Below the pieces are notes generated by a model. That model saw only the letters and a program-made list of their open reading frames with translations. It did no database searches and was not told the DNA's origin. Shown here piece by piece: positions 22,446 through 31,013 of a stretch of 64,000 bases of DNA. Every line of letters begins with the position of its first letter. The stretch's first letter is position 1. Source of the DNA: Planctomycetota bacterium. GTDB taxonomy: Bacteria; Planctomycetota; Phycisphaerae; Phycisphaerales; Phycisphaeraceae. The position numbers and the translations under genes are program-made. The stretch is from NCBI GenBank assembly GCA_016350165.1, contig CP066225.1:4402001-4466000 (forward strand), written 5' to 3'.

Positions 22446-22603
22446 TTACTCCCAAAATCAGGAGCCCAATAGATGCGTTGTTGATTAGTCAACATTCATG
22501 CTGCTGCCAGATATGCCAATATTTTGATAGTTATTTATCAATTGGATTCGTCTTTAACAAACTCCTGAATACAACAACTTCTCAGTGTTGACTTAAAACC
22601 TTA

Positions 22604-22648
22604 TCGGAGGGCTCCGAATATTTTAATTCGTGATGTTTTAGCCGTCAA
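22604..22648 (-). promoter_or_regulatory. Promoter with TCGGAG-NN-CTCCGA operator for the GH2 gene
   Basis: Read on the minus strand there is a -35 box TTGACG (22648-22643), a 17-bp spacer and a -10 box TAAAAT (22625-22620). Two bases later comes the inverted repeat TCGGAG-CC-CTCCGA (22617-22604), so the repeat covers the expected transcription start. This is the classical position for a repressor. The same arrangement recurs at the symporter and beta-helix genes. The leader to the GH2 ATG would be ~180 bases. Confidence 0.8.
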
Positions 22649-22715
22649 TAACATTCTCCTGTCTGGACCCTCAATTCACCCGAAACCCCAAGTAAAAACC
22701 CAAAATTAATCTTTC

Positions 22716-22791
22716 TTGACCACCCTTTTTCACATCATTCCCCCCTTAACCACATTTTTCCCGATTCCGCATTCCTTGACCACCTTTTGCC
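22716..22791 (+). repeat. Three 30-bp-spaced TTRACCAC repeats
   Basis: TTGACCACCCTTTTT begins at 22716, TTAACCACATTTTTC at 22746 and TTGACCACCTTTTGC at 22776. The starts are exactly 30 bases apart, nearly three helical turns, so the copies face almost the same side. They lie between the divergent GH2 and symporter promoters. The conserved core is TTRACCACMYTTTT. They could be activator sites, or merely a short tandem duplication. Confidence 0.55.
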
Positions 22792-23208
22792 TTCCAGCCT
22801 GTCCGCTCACAGCAATTCGTCATCAACATGTCCCCCGCTGCTTAACTCGCCTATATAGATTTCACTCTTATAAAAATCAGTCATGAAATGACAAATTGCA
22901 AAAATATTCTTGGCATTATCTTCTCAATTTCAATTTCCCACGTCCACGCATCAGACCAACGACGCCAACACAAATCAATTGCATCCAAGTTGAAATCAAA
23001 TTCAGAAAGTTTTTTTCATGTCTGTTCAATTTTGAGTAGTTCACCATTGTGTAAAACCACAATCAATAAAATTTCTGACATTTTTATCTCACGCATCTTA
23101 GGGCCGCATCTGGTCTATCGCACCAGCCTGACGCCAATTTTTCATGATCTTTTCGCAATCAGTTCAGGACCACGCAAGAGCTTCTTTTTGTCTTTTCTAA
23201 CAATATTC

Positions 23209-23254
23209 TTGACGGGCATAATTGTCCAGTTTACAATGCATCGGAGGGCTCCGA
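23209..23254 (+). promoter_or_regulatory. Promoter with TCGGAG-NN-CTCCGA operator for the symporter gene
   Basis: A -35 box TTGACG (23209-23214), 17-bp spacer and -10 box TACAAT (23232-23237) are followed three bases later by TCGGAG-GG-CTCCGA (23241-23254). The repeat overlaps the expected transcription start, as at the GH2 gene. The leader to the symporter ATG would be ~105 bases. The upstream part of this 920-base intergenic region holds the GH2 promoter and the 30-bp repeats; a 160-codon open frame here is judged non-coding. Confidence 0.82.
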
Positions 23255-23350
23255 AAAGTTGTTTTTTCGTTTTATCTTTTGTTATTTGTTTGATCGTGGT
23301 ATCGTACTTCTTCGATCAGTTCTTCTGCTCTTTCAAACAGGACACATCGA

Positions 23351-25450
23351 ATGAATCTCCACTGGATTGACTTGAGTATTGTCGGTGGATTTTTCCTCTT
23401 CCTACTCGTCATCACGTTCTATACCAAACGCAAGGTTAAGTCCGTCGCGGGCTTCCTTTCTGCTGAAAGATGTGCTGGTCGTTACATGCTCACCATGGCC
23501 GGGGCTATGGCCTTTGTCTGTACCATTGGTATGGTCGGGGCAATGGAATCCCACCTCGCCAATGGATTCGGCGGGCTCTGGTGGATGATCATGACCATGC
23601 CGCTCCCTGCGATCCTCGCGCTCTCAGGTTGGATCAAATACCGCTATCGTGAAACTCGAGCAATGACGCTACCGCAACTCATGGAAATGCGCTACTCCAA
23701 AAACTTCCGTGTTTTCTGCGGCATCGTTGCTTTTATCTCCGGCGCTCTCAACTGCGGCGTCTTCCCCATGGTCACCGCGCGTTTCATGATCTACTTCTGC
23801 GGCCTTCCACACTACTTCTCATTAGCTGGTATCGAATTTAGTACTTATGTCGTACTTGTTTTCGTCGAAGTACTGATCGGTGTCACGCTCGCCATCGCAG
23901 GCGGTCAAATCACCGTCATGGTCACCGACTTCTTTGCAGGTTTGCTCACCAATGTCACCCTCCTCGCAGTCATCCTCTTCATCTTTGTCATGGTCGGCTG
24001 GGATGGTTTCCTTGATTCAATGATGGGTGTTGCAAACACCATTGGCGAAAGAGCAGCAGCAGGTGAACTGGATTACGTACCGAAAAGTGTGATTAGTGCT
24101 GTTGAAAATGATCGCGCGATCTCATACTTCCATCCATTTAAACAACGTGACATCGGTGCCTTTGGTATGTGGTTCTTTGTCATCAACGCAGTACTTTACT
24201 TCTTCAACGTCGGCACGTGGCAAGGTGATGCAGGTTATCAAACTGCAGCAAAAACGCCGCATGAAGCACGCATGGCCGGCATCCTCAGCCAATGGCGCAT
24301 TCACATTTCACGAATCACCATGGCTGTTCTCGGCTCATTCGCAATCATCTACCTCTTTGATAAAAGCCTCGAACTGCAAGGTGCAGCAGAGTCATACGCA
24401 GCGGTTTCTGAAATCTCAAACGAATACATCCGCTCACAGATGGCAGCGCCGATCGCACTCGGTAAATTCCTGCCTGTTGGTCTGATGGGTTTGTTCCTCG
24501 TGTTCATGATTTACTCGACGGTTTCAACGGATGATTCATCGTTCCACAGTTGGGGCAGTATTTTGCAGCAGGACGTGATCATGCCGTTCCGTAAGAAGGC
24601 ATTGACACCGAAACAACATTTGTTCTGGTTGCGTGTATGTATCGCACTGGTTGGTGCGTTTGTGTTCCTGTTCAGCTGTTTATGGTCGCTACAAGAGTTT
24701 ATCAATATGTGGTTTGCGATCACGATGGCGATTTTTGTCGGCGGAGCAGGGGTCACATTAATCGGCGGTTTGTACTGGTCACTTGGTACAACGCAAGGCG
24801 CGTGGGCGGGCATGATTACAGGTTGTGTGTTATCTGTTACACAAATCGTTGGTACATATTTGGTTAAAGAGTGGGGTTTCCTGCCTGGAATCAAAGAGTA
24901 CATCCCGCATGGTTTGTTGATGTCTTTGTTCGTAACCATCATAGCGGGCGCGGTTTATATCATCGTTTCGCTGGTGACCTGTAAAGAGAAGCATAACATG
25001 GATAAATTGCTGCATCGCGGAATTTATTCAGAGAATGGTGATCACGAAGCTTTGCAGGCTGAAGAACAAAACCGTCACTGGATTGAACGCTTACTCAAGA
25101 TTACTGGTGAGTTTACGACGTTTGATAAGATCGTTTATTACGGTCAGTTCGTGTGGGTGTTTGGTTGGACGGCGGTGTTCCTGGTTGGCTCGATTTACAA
25201 CTGGTCGTATCAGGCAGCGAATGATGGTGCGAAGGTTTCGGATGGGTCTTGGCGATGGTGGTTTGAGATTCATATTGGGATTTTGTTGGTGGCGTTTGTG
25301 GTGATTACGATCTGGTTCACTGGCGGCGGCCTGCGAGATATGGTTCGTATGTTCAAGGACTTAGGTAAGGTTGAAGTGAATCAGCATGATGATGGTTCGG
25401 TTGGAGTTGTGGATGCTGAGGCGGTTGAAGAGACGGTGGAGTCGAAGTAA
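23351..25450 (+). CDS. Sodium:solute symporter family transporter
   Basis: 699 aa with ~13-15 hydrophobic membrane segments. The N-terminus (DLSIVGGFFLFLLVITFYTKRKVKSVAGFLSAERCAGRYMLT) and later AGGQITVMVTDFFAGL, YSTVSTDDSSFHSWGSILQQDVI and GGLYWSLGTTQGAWAGMITG match the SSS (SLC5-like) family. Such proteins import sugars or other solutes with Na+ across the inner membrane. The long C-terminal part adds a cytoplasmic stretch and two more membrane segments, as in planctomycete and lentisphaeral SSS proteins near glycosidase genes. The operator at its promoter and divergence from a GH2 gene suggest uptake of a galactose- or fucose-containing sugar. Codon choice changes abruptly at ~24480, from CTC/GTC to TTG/CTG/GTG. 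Confidence 0.93.
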   Translation: MNLHWIDLSIVGGFFLFLLVITFYTKRKVKSVAGFLSAERCAGRYMLTMAGAMAFVCTIGMVGAMESHLANGFGGLWWMIMTMPLPAILALSGWIKYRYRETRAMTLPQLMEMRYSKNFRVFCGIVAFISGALNCGVFPMVTARFMIYFCGLPHYFSLAGIEFSTYVVLVFVEVLIGVTLAIAGGQITVMVTDFFAGLLTNVTLLAVILFIFVMVGWDGFLDSMMGVANTIGERAAAGELDYVPKSVISAVENDRAISYFHPFKQRDIGAFGMWFFVINAVLYFFNVGTWQGDAGYQTAAKTPHEARMAGILSQWRIHISRITMAVLGSFAIIYLFDKSLELQGAAESYAAVSEISNEYIRSQMAAPIALGKFLPVGLMGLFLVFMIYSTVSTDDSSFHSWGSILQQDVIMPFRKKALTPKQHLFWLRVCIALVGAFVFLFSCLWSLQEFINMWFAITMAIFVGGAGVTLIGGLYWSLGTTQGAWAGMITGCVLSVTQIVGTYLVKEWGFLPGIKEYIPHGLLMSLFVTIIAGAVYIIVSLVTCKEKHNMDKLLHRGIYSENGDHEALQAEEQNRHWIERLLKITGEFTTFDKIVYYGQFVWVFGWTAVFLVGSIYNWSYQAANDGAKVSDGSWRWWFEIHIGILLVAFVVITIWFTGGGLRDMVRMFKDLGKVEVNQHDDGSVGVVDAEAVEETVESK

Positions 25451-25496
25451 AAATTCAAAAATCAAGATGATATAGCTCCTTTTAATCTGTGTGAAT

Positions 25497-25525
25497 AATC
25501 CCGTGTGTTGTCACGGGATTTTTTC
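25497..25525 (+). terminator. Intrinsic terminator after the symporter gene
   Basis: A perfect 9-bp stem AATCCCGTG / CACGGGATT with a 6-base loop is followed by a run of T. It lies 46 bases after the symporter stop codon. Confidence 0.93.
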
Positions 25526-25977
25526 TTTGGTGATGTGTTTTTGCTGTTGTATGAATTCAAATAGATGGTATCGGAGTTATTGCGCATCGGGATAAATCGA
25601 GTGATTTTGCATGTTTGTGCTAATCAATGCATAGATTAGATGCGCGCGCAAAAGTGACGTGGTGAAATGCGTTTCTGAGCGCATTTTAGATTTAATGTTT
25701 GGTGGGGTATTGGGTTGCGGATTTGCTGTTTGAATCAAAATGCGCGCACGAAATGAAAATGGATGAACAGGTTTTAAGGGGTTTTGAGCAGAAATGGTGA
25801 TGTTTGGTTGCTTTCGGAGCAGTTTTGAGCAAGTTTGAGACGGTTTTGAATTTTAAGAAATTTGAAGCGAAAACGGGATATGCGCACAAAAATGATGCGA
25901 TTTGGGCAAGCTGCGGATATGGGGTTTGAGTGGATCAAATTATTGGATATGCGTGACATTTTTGTGAGGATTGCATT
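25526..25977. repeat. Gene-free interval with dispersed TGCGC(GC)A-A-rich elements
   Basis: No convincing gene is present. Copies of a GC-rich octamer followed by an A-run interrupt AT-rich DNA: TGCGCGCGCAAAA at 25641, TGCGCGCACGAAAT at 25741 and TGCGCACAAAAAT at 25881. The same element recurs in the only other long gene-free stretch (61001, 61161, 61311). The core TGCGCGCA is self-complementary. Meaning unknown. Confidence 0.45.
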
Positions 25978-27717
25978 ATGATTTTGGGGGTATGGTTTTC
26001 TTTGATGAATCAATCATTGCTTCCGGAGTTTTCGATGGGACAAAAGAATAAATTATCTGGGTTTGGGGTTAGAGTTGCTGCGTTTGCGATTGACTTTGCT
26101 GTGGTCTACTTTGCTTTGATGTTTGTGAGAATGGTTGTGGTGAGGCAGGGGTTATATTTTCCGTTTGAGCTGACGTTTGTCATATTGTTTGTGGTGTACA
26201 ACATTGCAGCGGTGTTGCTTTTTGCAAGAACGATTGGCAAGGCGTTTTGTGGGTTGCGGGTGTGTCGAAAATCGGATGATGAGAAAAAAGTAGGGGTAGT
26301 TGGTATTGTTGTCAGAGAGGCGGTTGGTAAATTACTAACACTGATGACATTGGGATTGGGTTTTGCTATTCCGATGATGTTTACAAGGTCTAAGCGAGCG
26401 CTGCATGATTATGTTGGTGGCGTGAAGGTGGTGAGGAGTGAAAGGCGGTCGAAGAGGGTTCTGTTTGGTGAGTGTATTGGAGTGGGGTTGTGCGCATATG
26501 CGGTTTATGCGGCGGTGATACCACCGTTGAATTTGTTTATGGATGGTGGACTGTTGAGAGAAGCGGGAAGAGATTATTTGCCGCCGTATGCGAGTCGGGA
26601 GTTGGGGGATGTGGTTGATGTGCAGCAGATGACTGATGAGGAGAAGGGGCGGTTGGATGAATGGTTTAAAGGGAATGTGAAGGAGCCTGAGGATTATGCG
26701 GTTGAGATGGCGAAGACGCATGATTTGTTATTGGTGGGGGAAGCGCATGATCGTTATGAGGAATTGGCATATTTTAATCGGATTTTGCCACGGTTGTATG
26801 AAGAGGCTGATGTTAGGGTGGTGGGGATGGAATGTATGCGTGCGGCGGATAATGGGTTGCTGACACAGATCGTGACGGCGGATGAATTTGATGAAAAACT
26901 TGCGTTGTATACTGCGAGGAAAACGAGTTGCTGGAAGGCTTGGGGTTATAAGGGGTATTGGGATGTGATGAAGACGGTTTGGGAGATTAATCAGAAACGG
27001 GATGAAGGTGAGAGGCCGATGCGGTTAGTGGGCGTGTTTCCGGATATTGATCTGAGTAATATGCCACTGGTTTTGGATAATGGTGATGTTGATGGGGATT
27101 TTGAGCGTGTGCCGATGTATGAGAAGTTGCGAGTTGGACGGTTTGCATTGGATTTGCCCATGATTTTTCAGTTAGAAGTTGGGTATGCACATAATATTGA
27201 AGAGGAGACAATCAAGAAGAATGAGAAGGGTGTGTTGCTTGTTGGAGCGGCGCATGCATCATTAAGGCATAAGCAACGTCAGAAGATGGGAGATGGGGCG
27301 ATACGGATGGGTTATCTTTTACATGCATTATATGGAGATCGTGTGGGGCATATTTTGTTGCATAGTTCGGGCGCATCGAATCAAGCCATTGTTGAAATGT
27401 TTGAGAGCTATTATGAGATGAATGAAGGGAAACCTTTTGCAATCTCGTTGGCAGGATCATCTTTTGGGAAATTGACGGATTCAACAGCGGAATATTATAG
27501 TTTTGGATTACAGTCTAATGCATGCTTAGATGATATTGCAACGGGGTATGTGATGTTGAATTCGGAGGATGAAGTTGAGCGGTGTGAATGGTTGGAAGGG
27601 TTTGTTTCAGATGAGATGTATGGTGAATATAAACCTTATTTTGAAGTGGTATGTAAGAAGAAATTGGATAATGCAGATAAGGTCAATGCAGCGTTTCGAG
27701 CTCGTCAGATGAAATAA
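25978..27717 (+). CDS. RDD membrane domain fused to a Tiki/ChaN-like domain
   Basis: 579 aa. Residues ~25-160 form an RDD domain: membrane segments with GFGVRVAAFAIDFAVV, ARTIGKAFCGLRVCRK and KRALHDYVGGVKVV. A further membrane segment (~residues 165-185) precedes a soluble domain (~245-560) that resembles the Tiki/TraB/ChaN superfamily: LLLVGEAHDRYEE near its start and VLLVGAAHASLRHKQ near its end, the two G-x-x-H motifs of that fold. Relatives are metal-dependent peptidase-like or haem-binding proteins; the reaction here is unknown. Three start codons are possible (25978, 26005, 26035); 26035 has GGAG six bases upstream and may be the real one. It stands alone between two terminators inside the polysaccharide locus. 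Confidence 0.75.
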   Translation: MILGVWFSLMNQSLLPEFSMGQKNKLSGFGVRVAAFAIDFAVVYFALMFVRMVVVRQGLYFPFELTFVILFVVYNIAAVLLFARTIGKAFCGLRVCRKSDDEKKVGVVGIVVREAVGKLLTLMTLGLGFAIPMMFTRSKRALHDYVGGVKVVRSERRSKRVLFGECIGVGLCAYAVYAAVIPPLNLFMDGGLLREAGRDYLPPYASRELGDVVDVQQMTDEEKGRLDEWFKGNVKEPEDYAVEMAKTHDLLLVGEAHDRYEELAYFNRILPRLYEEADVRVVGMECMRAADNGLLTQIVTADEFDEKLALYTARKTSCWKAWGYKGYWDVMKTVWEINQKRDEGERPMRLVGVFPDIDLSNMPLVLDNGDVDGDFERVPMYEKLRVGRFALDLPMIFQLEVGYAHNIEEETIKKNEKGVLLVGAAHASLRHKQRQKMGDGAIRMGYLLHALYGDRVGHILLHSSGASNQAIVEMFESYYEMNEGKPFAISLAGSSFGKLTDSTAEYYSFGLQSNACLDDIATGYVMLNSEDEVERCEWLEGFVSDEMYGEYKPYFEVVCKKKLDNADKVNAAFRARQMK

Positions 27718-27756
27718 AAAGATGTCAGGAACGGGGTTAGATCGCTGCCTGACATC
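27715..27756 (-). terminator. Intrinsic terminator after the beta-helix gene
   Basis: A 9-bp perfect stem CCTGACATC / GATGTCAGG (27748-27756 with 27721-27729) with an 18-base loop is followed on the minus strand by TTTTTATTTC. On the plus strand no T-run follows, so it serves the minus-strand gene; it begins within a few bases of the convergent RDD-Tiki stop codon. Confidence 0.8.
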
Positions 27757-27779
27757 AAGGTATGGTCGTTGAATTTTAA

Positions 27780-30569
27780 TTAGTGCTTGGCTGGGAGTTT
27801 TGAGTTGGTGATTGCGAAATCTTCGACGTAGTATTTGGTTTGATTGTCGATGGTGATTTCGATCACAGCGCGATAGGTGGTGTTGTCGAGGCGGGTGTGG
27901 TCGTTAATCATGCCATCCCATGTGAATGAGTTATTGGTTGTGGCTGGGAACTGGGCGAGGAGTTTTTGGTTTGTGTCGTAGATGCGGACTTGTGGTTTGG
28001 TTGAGGAGGATGGGAAGTTAACAGTGAAGTTGTAGTGGAACCCAAGATCATTGGTTGGGATGTTGATTGCGCCGCGTGAACGTGCGGTTGGTGGGAGAGG
28101 GTTGCCGAGTGCGTCGTAGTTGTTGTTGCGGTTGTATTGTGCGGTGATGGGGGTTGCGCCGATGGTGATTGTGTTATCTGCGTTGATTGCATCGGAGAGT
28201 GAATCGAAGGTGTTGAGCGAGGGTGAGAATGCGGTGATGAGTGGTTTAATACGAGAAATATAGATGTTTTTGCCATCAACTTCCTTAGTTGGATCGTCGA
28301 GCCCTTCTTCGTTGTAGATGTTTTCGATGAGTGGTTTGATATTGCGGATTGTGTTGATGTCTTTGAAGACGTGGTTGTGTGAATTGATTGAATCATAGAT
28401 TTCGTTGCCATCACCTTGACCGAAGAATGAGTTGGATTTGAAGTCGCCTTCACGTGTGTAATCGTTTGAGGCTTGCACGTTGTCGTCTATATAGATGAGG
28501 TTGTTGTAGATGATGGCGGTGTTTGATTGTGATTGGAGGGCGACAGGTTTGAGGTCGTATGGTTTGTACATACGATCTTTGTTGGCGATGTAGATTGTGT
28601 TGTTGTAGATGCCTGTGGTGTAGGATTTAGTTTTGTCGTAGTCGATGGATCGGATGACTGCGTTGTTGACGCCGGGGAATAGGACGTCGTTTGCGGAGAT
28701 GTTGTAACGCATGAGGTCTGAGTGTGAGCCGCCTGAGAGCATGGTGACGATACCGGCGTGATTGTTGTATGAGAGGTTGTATTGGACTTGGCAGTTGACG
28801 GTTTCGTGGTCGAAGTCGAAAGCTTGGCCGGAGAAGCCGTAGACGTCGCCGACGACGTTGAATTGTGAAGTGCAGTTGATGCTACGGAAGGTTGTGATGC
28901 CTGCGTTGTCATGGATGCGGCCGAGTCCGATGCGACGAATGAGGTTGTATTCTGCGAGAGAATCGGTGCACATGGCGAATGAGAAAGCGTCATTGGTTGA
29001 GTCTTCTAAGTAGTTGCCACGGATGACGACGTTGGTGTGATTGACTTGATGACGGAGACGTGGGTGTTTACGGAAGTCGGAGTAGAGTCCAACGCCTTGG
29101 ATGTCGCAACGCTCGAAACGGTTGTTTTCGATGAGGATATCGTGGAAGCGTGTAATGTTTTGATCGGGGATATCTTTGAGGCCAGTGAGTGATTTTGCGT
29201 TGAATGAGATGGCGGAGCGAGGCATGCGCGTTTTGGTAGCGATGTTGTTGACGTCATGGAAGAAGCAGTTGCGAACGGTGAATCCGCGTTGGTCACCTGA
29301 GCCTTCTTCGGCGATGGCGAGGATGCCTGCAAAGTAGCCACGACGACGGCCTTGATTTGAGATTTCGAGGTTGGTGAATTTGTAGTGTGAGGAATTGCGG
29401 ATGGTGAATGTGCCCATGTTGTTGTTGATGCCGTTGCCTTGGATGTGTGGGCGTGGGCCGGAGCCGTAGGATGAGATGATGATGGGGTTGTTGGCTGTGC
29501 CGGAGCCTGAGAGGACGAGGTTGCCGGTGTAAGTGTTGCCACGTTTGAAGAGGATTTTGTCGCCGGGGGCGAGGGTGAGGGTTGATATTTTGTATAGGGA
29601 TTTAAAGGGTTTTTGAGATGTGAGGCCTGAGTTGCTGTCGTTGCCGAGGGATGAGTCGATGTAGTATGTTGTGTTGCCGGGGGAGAGGGTGAGGGCAGGG
29701 GTGGTGATGGTTGTAGATGAGGAAGCGGCGGATTCTGAGGAGTCGTTGATGGCAGTGACGGAGTATGTGTAGGTTTGTTCGGAATTGACGGTGTAGTCTA
29801 AGTATGAGTTAGACGGAGTGTTGATGGGTGAGTCGATGATGACGGTGCGTGGTTTGGTGTTGTCTGAGGTTCGTGTGATGCGGTAGCCGGTGGCATTGGT
29901 GATTTTTGGCCAAGTGATTTGTGTGGTACGTGCGCCGATGGCGGTAACTGTTGGTTTTGAAGGTGGAGTGATGGCAGTAGTTTTTTGTGTGGTGAATGAA
30001 AGATGGTCAACGTTCATATACCAACGCGTCTCGTTGTATGCATTGGTTGTGTCGACGGGCATTTTTAACCAAATGCGTGCTTGCGTAACGTTATCGGGGA
30101 ATGTGAAATCAGCTTGTTTTGTAGTGAATTCAGTGTCGTCTTGTGTGAATGATATGAGGGGGATGATTTTAGTTGTGTTGTCGGCGAAGTGGAGTTCGAT
30201 AGAGGCGTTGCCAGAGTGTTGGGTGTTGGGGCCATTTTTTCTGGCGACTCGGGCGGTGATGGCGAGTGTCCATGAAGAACCTGCTGATGGGACAGGTGAG
30301 AGGAATTGGCATGCACCAGCGAAGTAACCGGGCTGTTTTTCGTTGACGATTTGGCCTTGTGGGAATCCGACTTGAAGGATGTGGTTGTCGGATGCGGTTT
30401 TGTCTTCTAGATATTTTAGTGCAGGGTTGGCACGGTAGTTCCAGTGCTTGACTTTCTGGGTGAAGTCATGGTTTTGGATTCGGTTTTGTGATTGAGCGAA
30501 GAGAGTTGATGGGGCGATGCAAGAAGTGAATATGGAAGTTAATAATAAAAATCTTTTGGTTTTATTCAT
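27780..30569 (-). CDS. Secreted right-handed beta-helix protein, putative polysaccharide lyase/glycosidase
   Basis: 929 aa from the ATG at 30569; the frame is open 29 codons further up, but the signal peptide (MNKTKRFLLLTSIF, ending TLFAQ) fits this start. Residues ~25-190 look like a carbohydrate-binding beta-sandwich (NHDFTQKVKHWNYRANP). Residues ~200-290 are a fibronectin type III domain (PPSKPTVTAIGARTTQITWPKITNATGYRI). From ~300 comes the entry motif of parallel beta-helix enzymes (YYIDSSLGNDSNSGLTSQKPFKSL, then ILFKRGNTYTGNLVLSG) and many N-x-x-x-N helix coils. A C-terminal beta domain ends the protein. This fold includes polysaccharide lyases and GH141-like enzymes; the catalytic class cannot be fixed by eye. 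Its promoter carries the shared operator. Confidence 0.82.
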   Translation of the reverse strand: MNKTKRFLLLTSIFTSCIAPSTLFAQSQNRIQNHDFTQKVKHWNYRANPALKYLEDKTASDNHILQVGFPQGQIVNEKQPGYFAGACQFLSPVPSAGSSWTLAITARVARKNGPNTQHSGNASIELHFADNTTKIIPLISFTQDDTEFTTKQADFTFPDNVTQARIWLKMPVDTTNAYNETRWYMNVDHLSFTTQKTTAITPPSKPTVTAIGARTTQITWPKITNATGYRITRTSDNTKPRTVIIDSPINTPSNSYLDYTVNSEQTYTYSVTAINDSSESAASSSTTITTPALTLSPGNTTYYIDSSLGNDSNSGLTSQKPFKSLYKISTLTLAPGDKILFKRGNTYTGNLVLSGSGTANNPIIISSYGSGPRPHIQGNGINNNMGTFTIRNSSHYKFTNLEISNQGRRRGYFAGILAIAEEGSGDQRGFTVRNCFFHDVNNIATKTRMPRSAISFNAKSLTGLKDIPDQNITRFHDILIENNRFERCDIQGVGLYSDFRKHPRLRHQVNHTNVVIRGNYLEDSTNDAFSFAMCTDSLAEYNLIRRIGLGRIHDNAGITTFRSINCTSQFNVVGDVYGFSGQAFDFDHETVNCQVQYNLSYNNHAGIVTMLSGGSHSDLMRYNISANDVLFPGVNNAVIRSIDYDKTKSYTTGIYNNTIYIANKDRMYKPYDLKPVALQSQSNTAIIYNNLIYIDDNVQASNDYTREGDFKSNSFFGQGDGNEIYDSINSHNHVFKDINTIRNIKPLIENIYNEEGLDDPTKEVDGKNIYISRIKPLITAFSPSLNTFDSLSDAINADNTITIGATPITAQYNRNNNYDALGNPLPPTARSRGAINIPTNDLGFHYNFTVNFPSSSTKPQVRIYDTNQKLLAQFPATTNNSFTWDGMINDHTRLDNTTYRAVIEITIDNQTKYYVEDFAITNSKLPAKH

Positions 30570-30685
30570 TGTTGTTGCCTTTGCTATCGGTTGTGTTTGC
30601 GTTGCGATTAGTGGGAAAAGTGTGTTTTTGAAGAAAAATCGCAATGTGCCTTGCATGGGAGTGATAGTTGTGTTAATCTATGCAA

Positions 30686-30730
30686 TCGGAACGCTCCGAT
30701 AAATTTAACGAGAGTTGAATTCTAAGTCAA
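30686..30730 (-). promoter_or_regulatory. Promoter with operator for the beta-helix gene
   Basis: On the minus strand: -35 TTGACT (30730-30725), 17-bp spacer, -10 TAAATT (30707-30702), two bases, then TCGGAGCGTTCCGA (30699-30686). The arrangement is the same as at the GH2 and symporter promoters. The leader to the ATG at 30569 would be ~125 bases. Confidence 0.78.
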
Positions 30731-30862
30731 TAGAAATATATGTAGAGTTGAGTGGTTTGAATTGGAGCGTTGATGTGATCAAGGGATGCAGGTCATGAGA
30801 CAAGGCTATTGTACGGAATCATATGATTGATGAAGTAAGTATGAAAATGGCCTGTATTTAAC

Positions 30863-30891
30863 TTGGAAAATAGAATCTTGTACTTTAAAAT
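30863..30891 (+). promoter_or_regulatory. Promoter candidate for the prepilin-like gene
   Basis: TTGGAA (30863-30868), a 17-bp spacer and TAAAAT (30886-30891) make a good sigma70 pattern. Transcription would start near 30898, giving a ~115-base leader. The leader contains a small hairpin, ATTCGT (30964-30969) / ACGAAT (30975-30980). The matching operator is not here but inside the gene. Confidence 0.5.
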
Positions 30892-31013
30892 GTGACCCGG
30901 ATTTCTGATGTTTGGGTTATCTTTGAGATGTATCAGGTCATATCAAGAACGAAGCGATATCTAATTCGTTCGTGACGAATCGCGAGTAACCTATTGTTTG
31001 GAGTCTTAAGAAA

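Noticed and set aside
22888-23370. 160-codon plus-strand open frame upstream of the symporter
   Set aside because: It contains the symporter promoter and operator, has no ribosome-binding site, shows no domain, and its composition follows the surrounding C-rich non-coding strand.
24420-24520. Replication origin at the composition switch
   Set aside because: The C-rich to G-rich direction fits an origin, but there is no dnaA, no cluster of DnaA boxes noticed, the switch is inside a gene and an opposite switch lies ~12 kb away, so an inversion or recombination joint is preferred.
25692-26013. Minus-strand frames of 65 and 79 codons after the symporter
   Set aside because: They run through the dispersed-repeat interval and into the RDD-Tiki gene; no family pattern or start signal.
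27908-30316. Several long Ser/Thr/Pro/His-rich minus-strand frames (168-181 codons)
   Set aside because: They are alternative frames of the beta-helix gene; the low-complexity content comes from the G/T-rich plus strand there.
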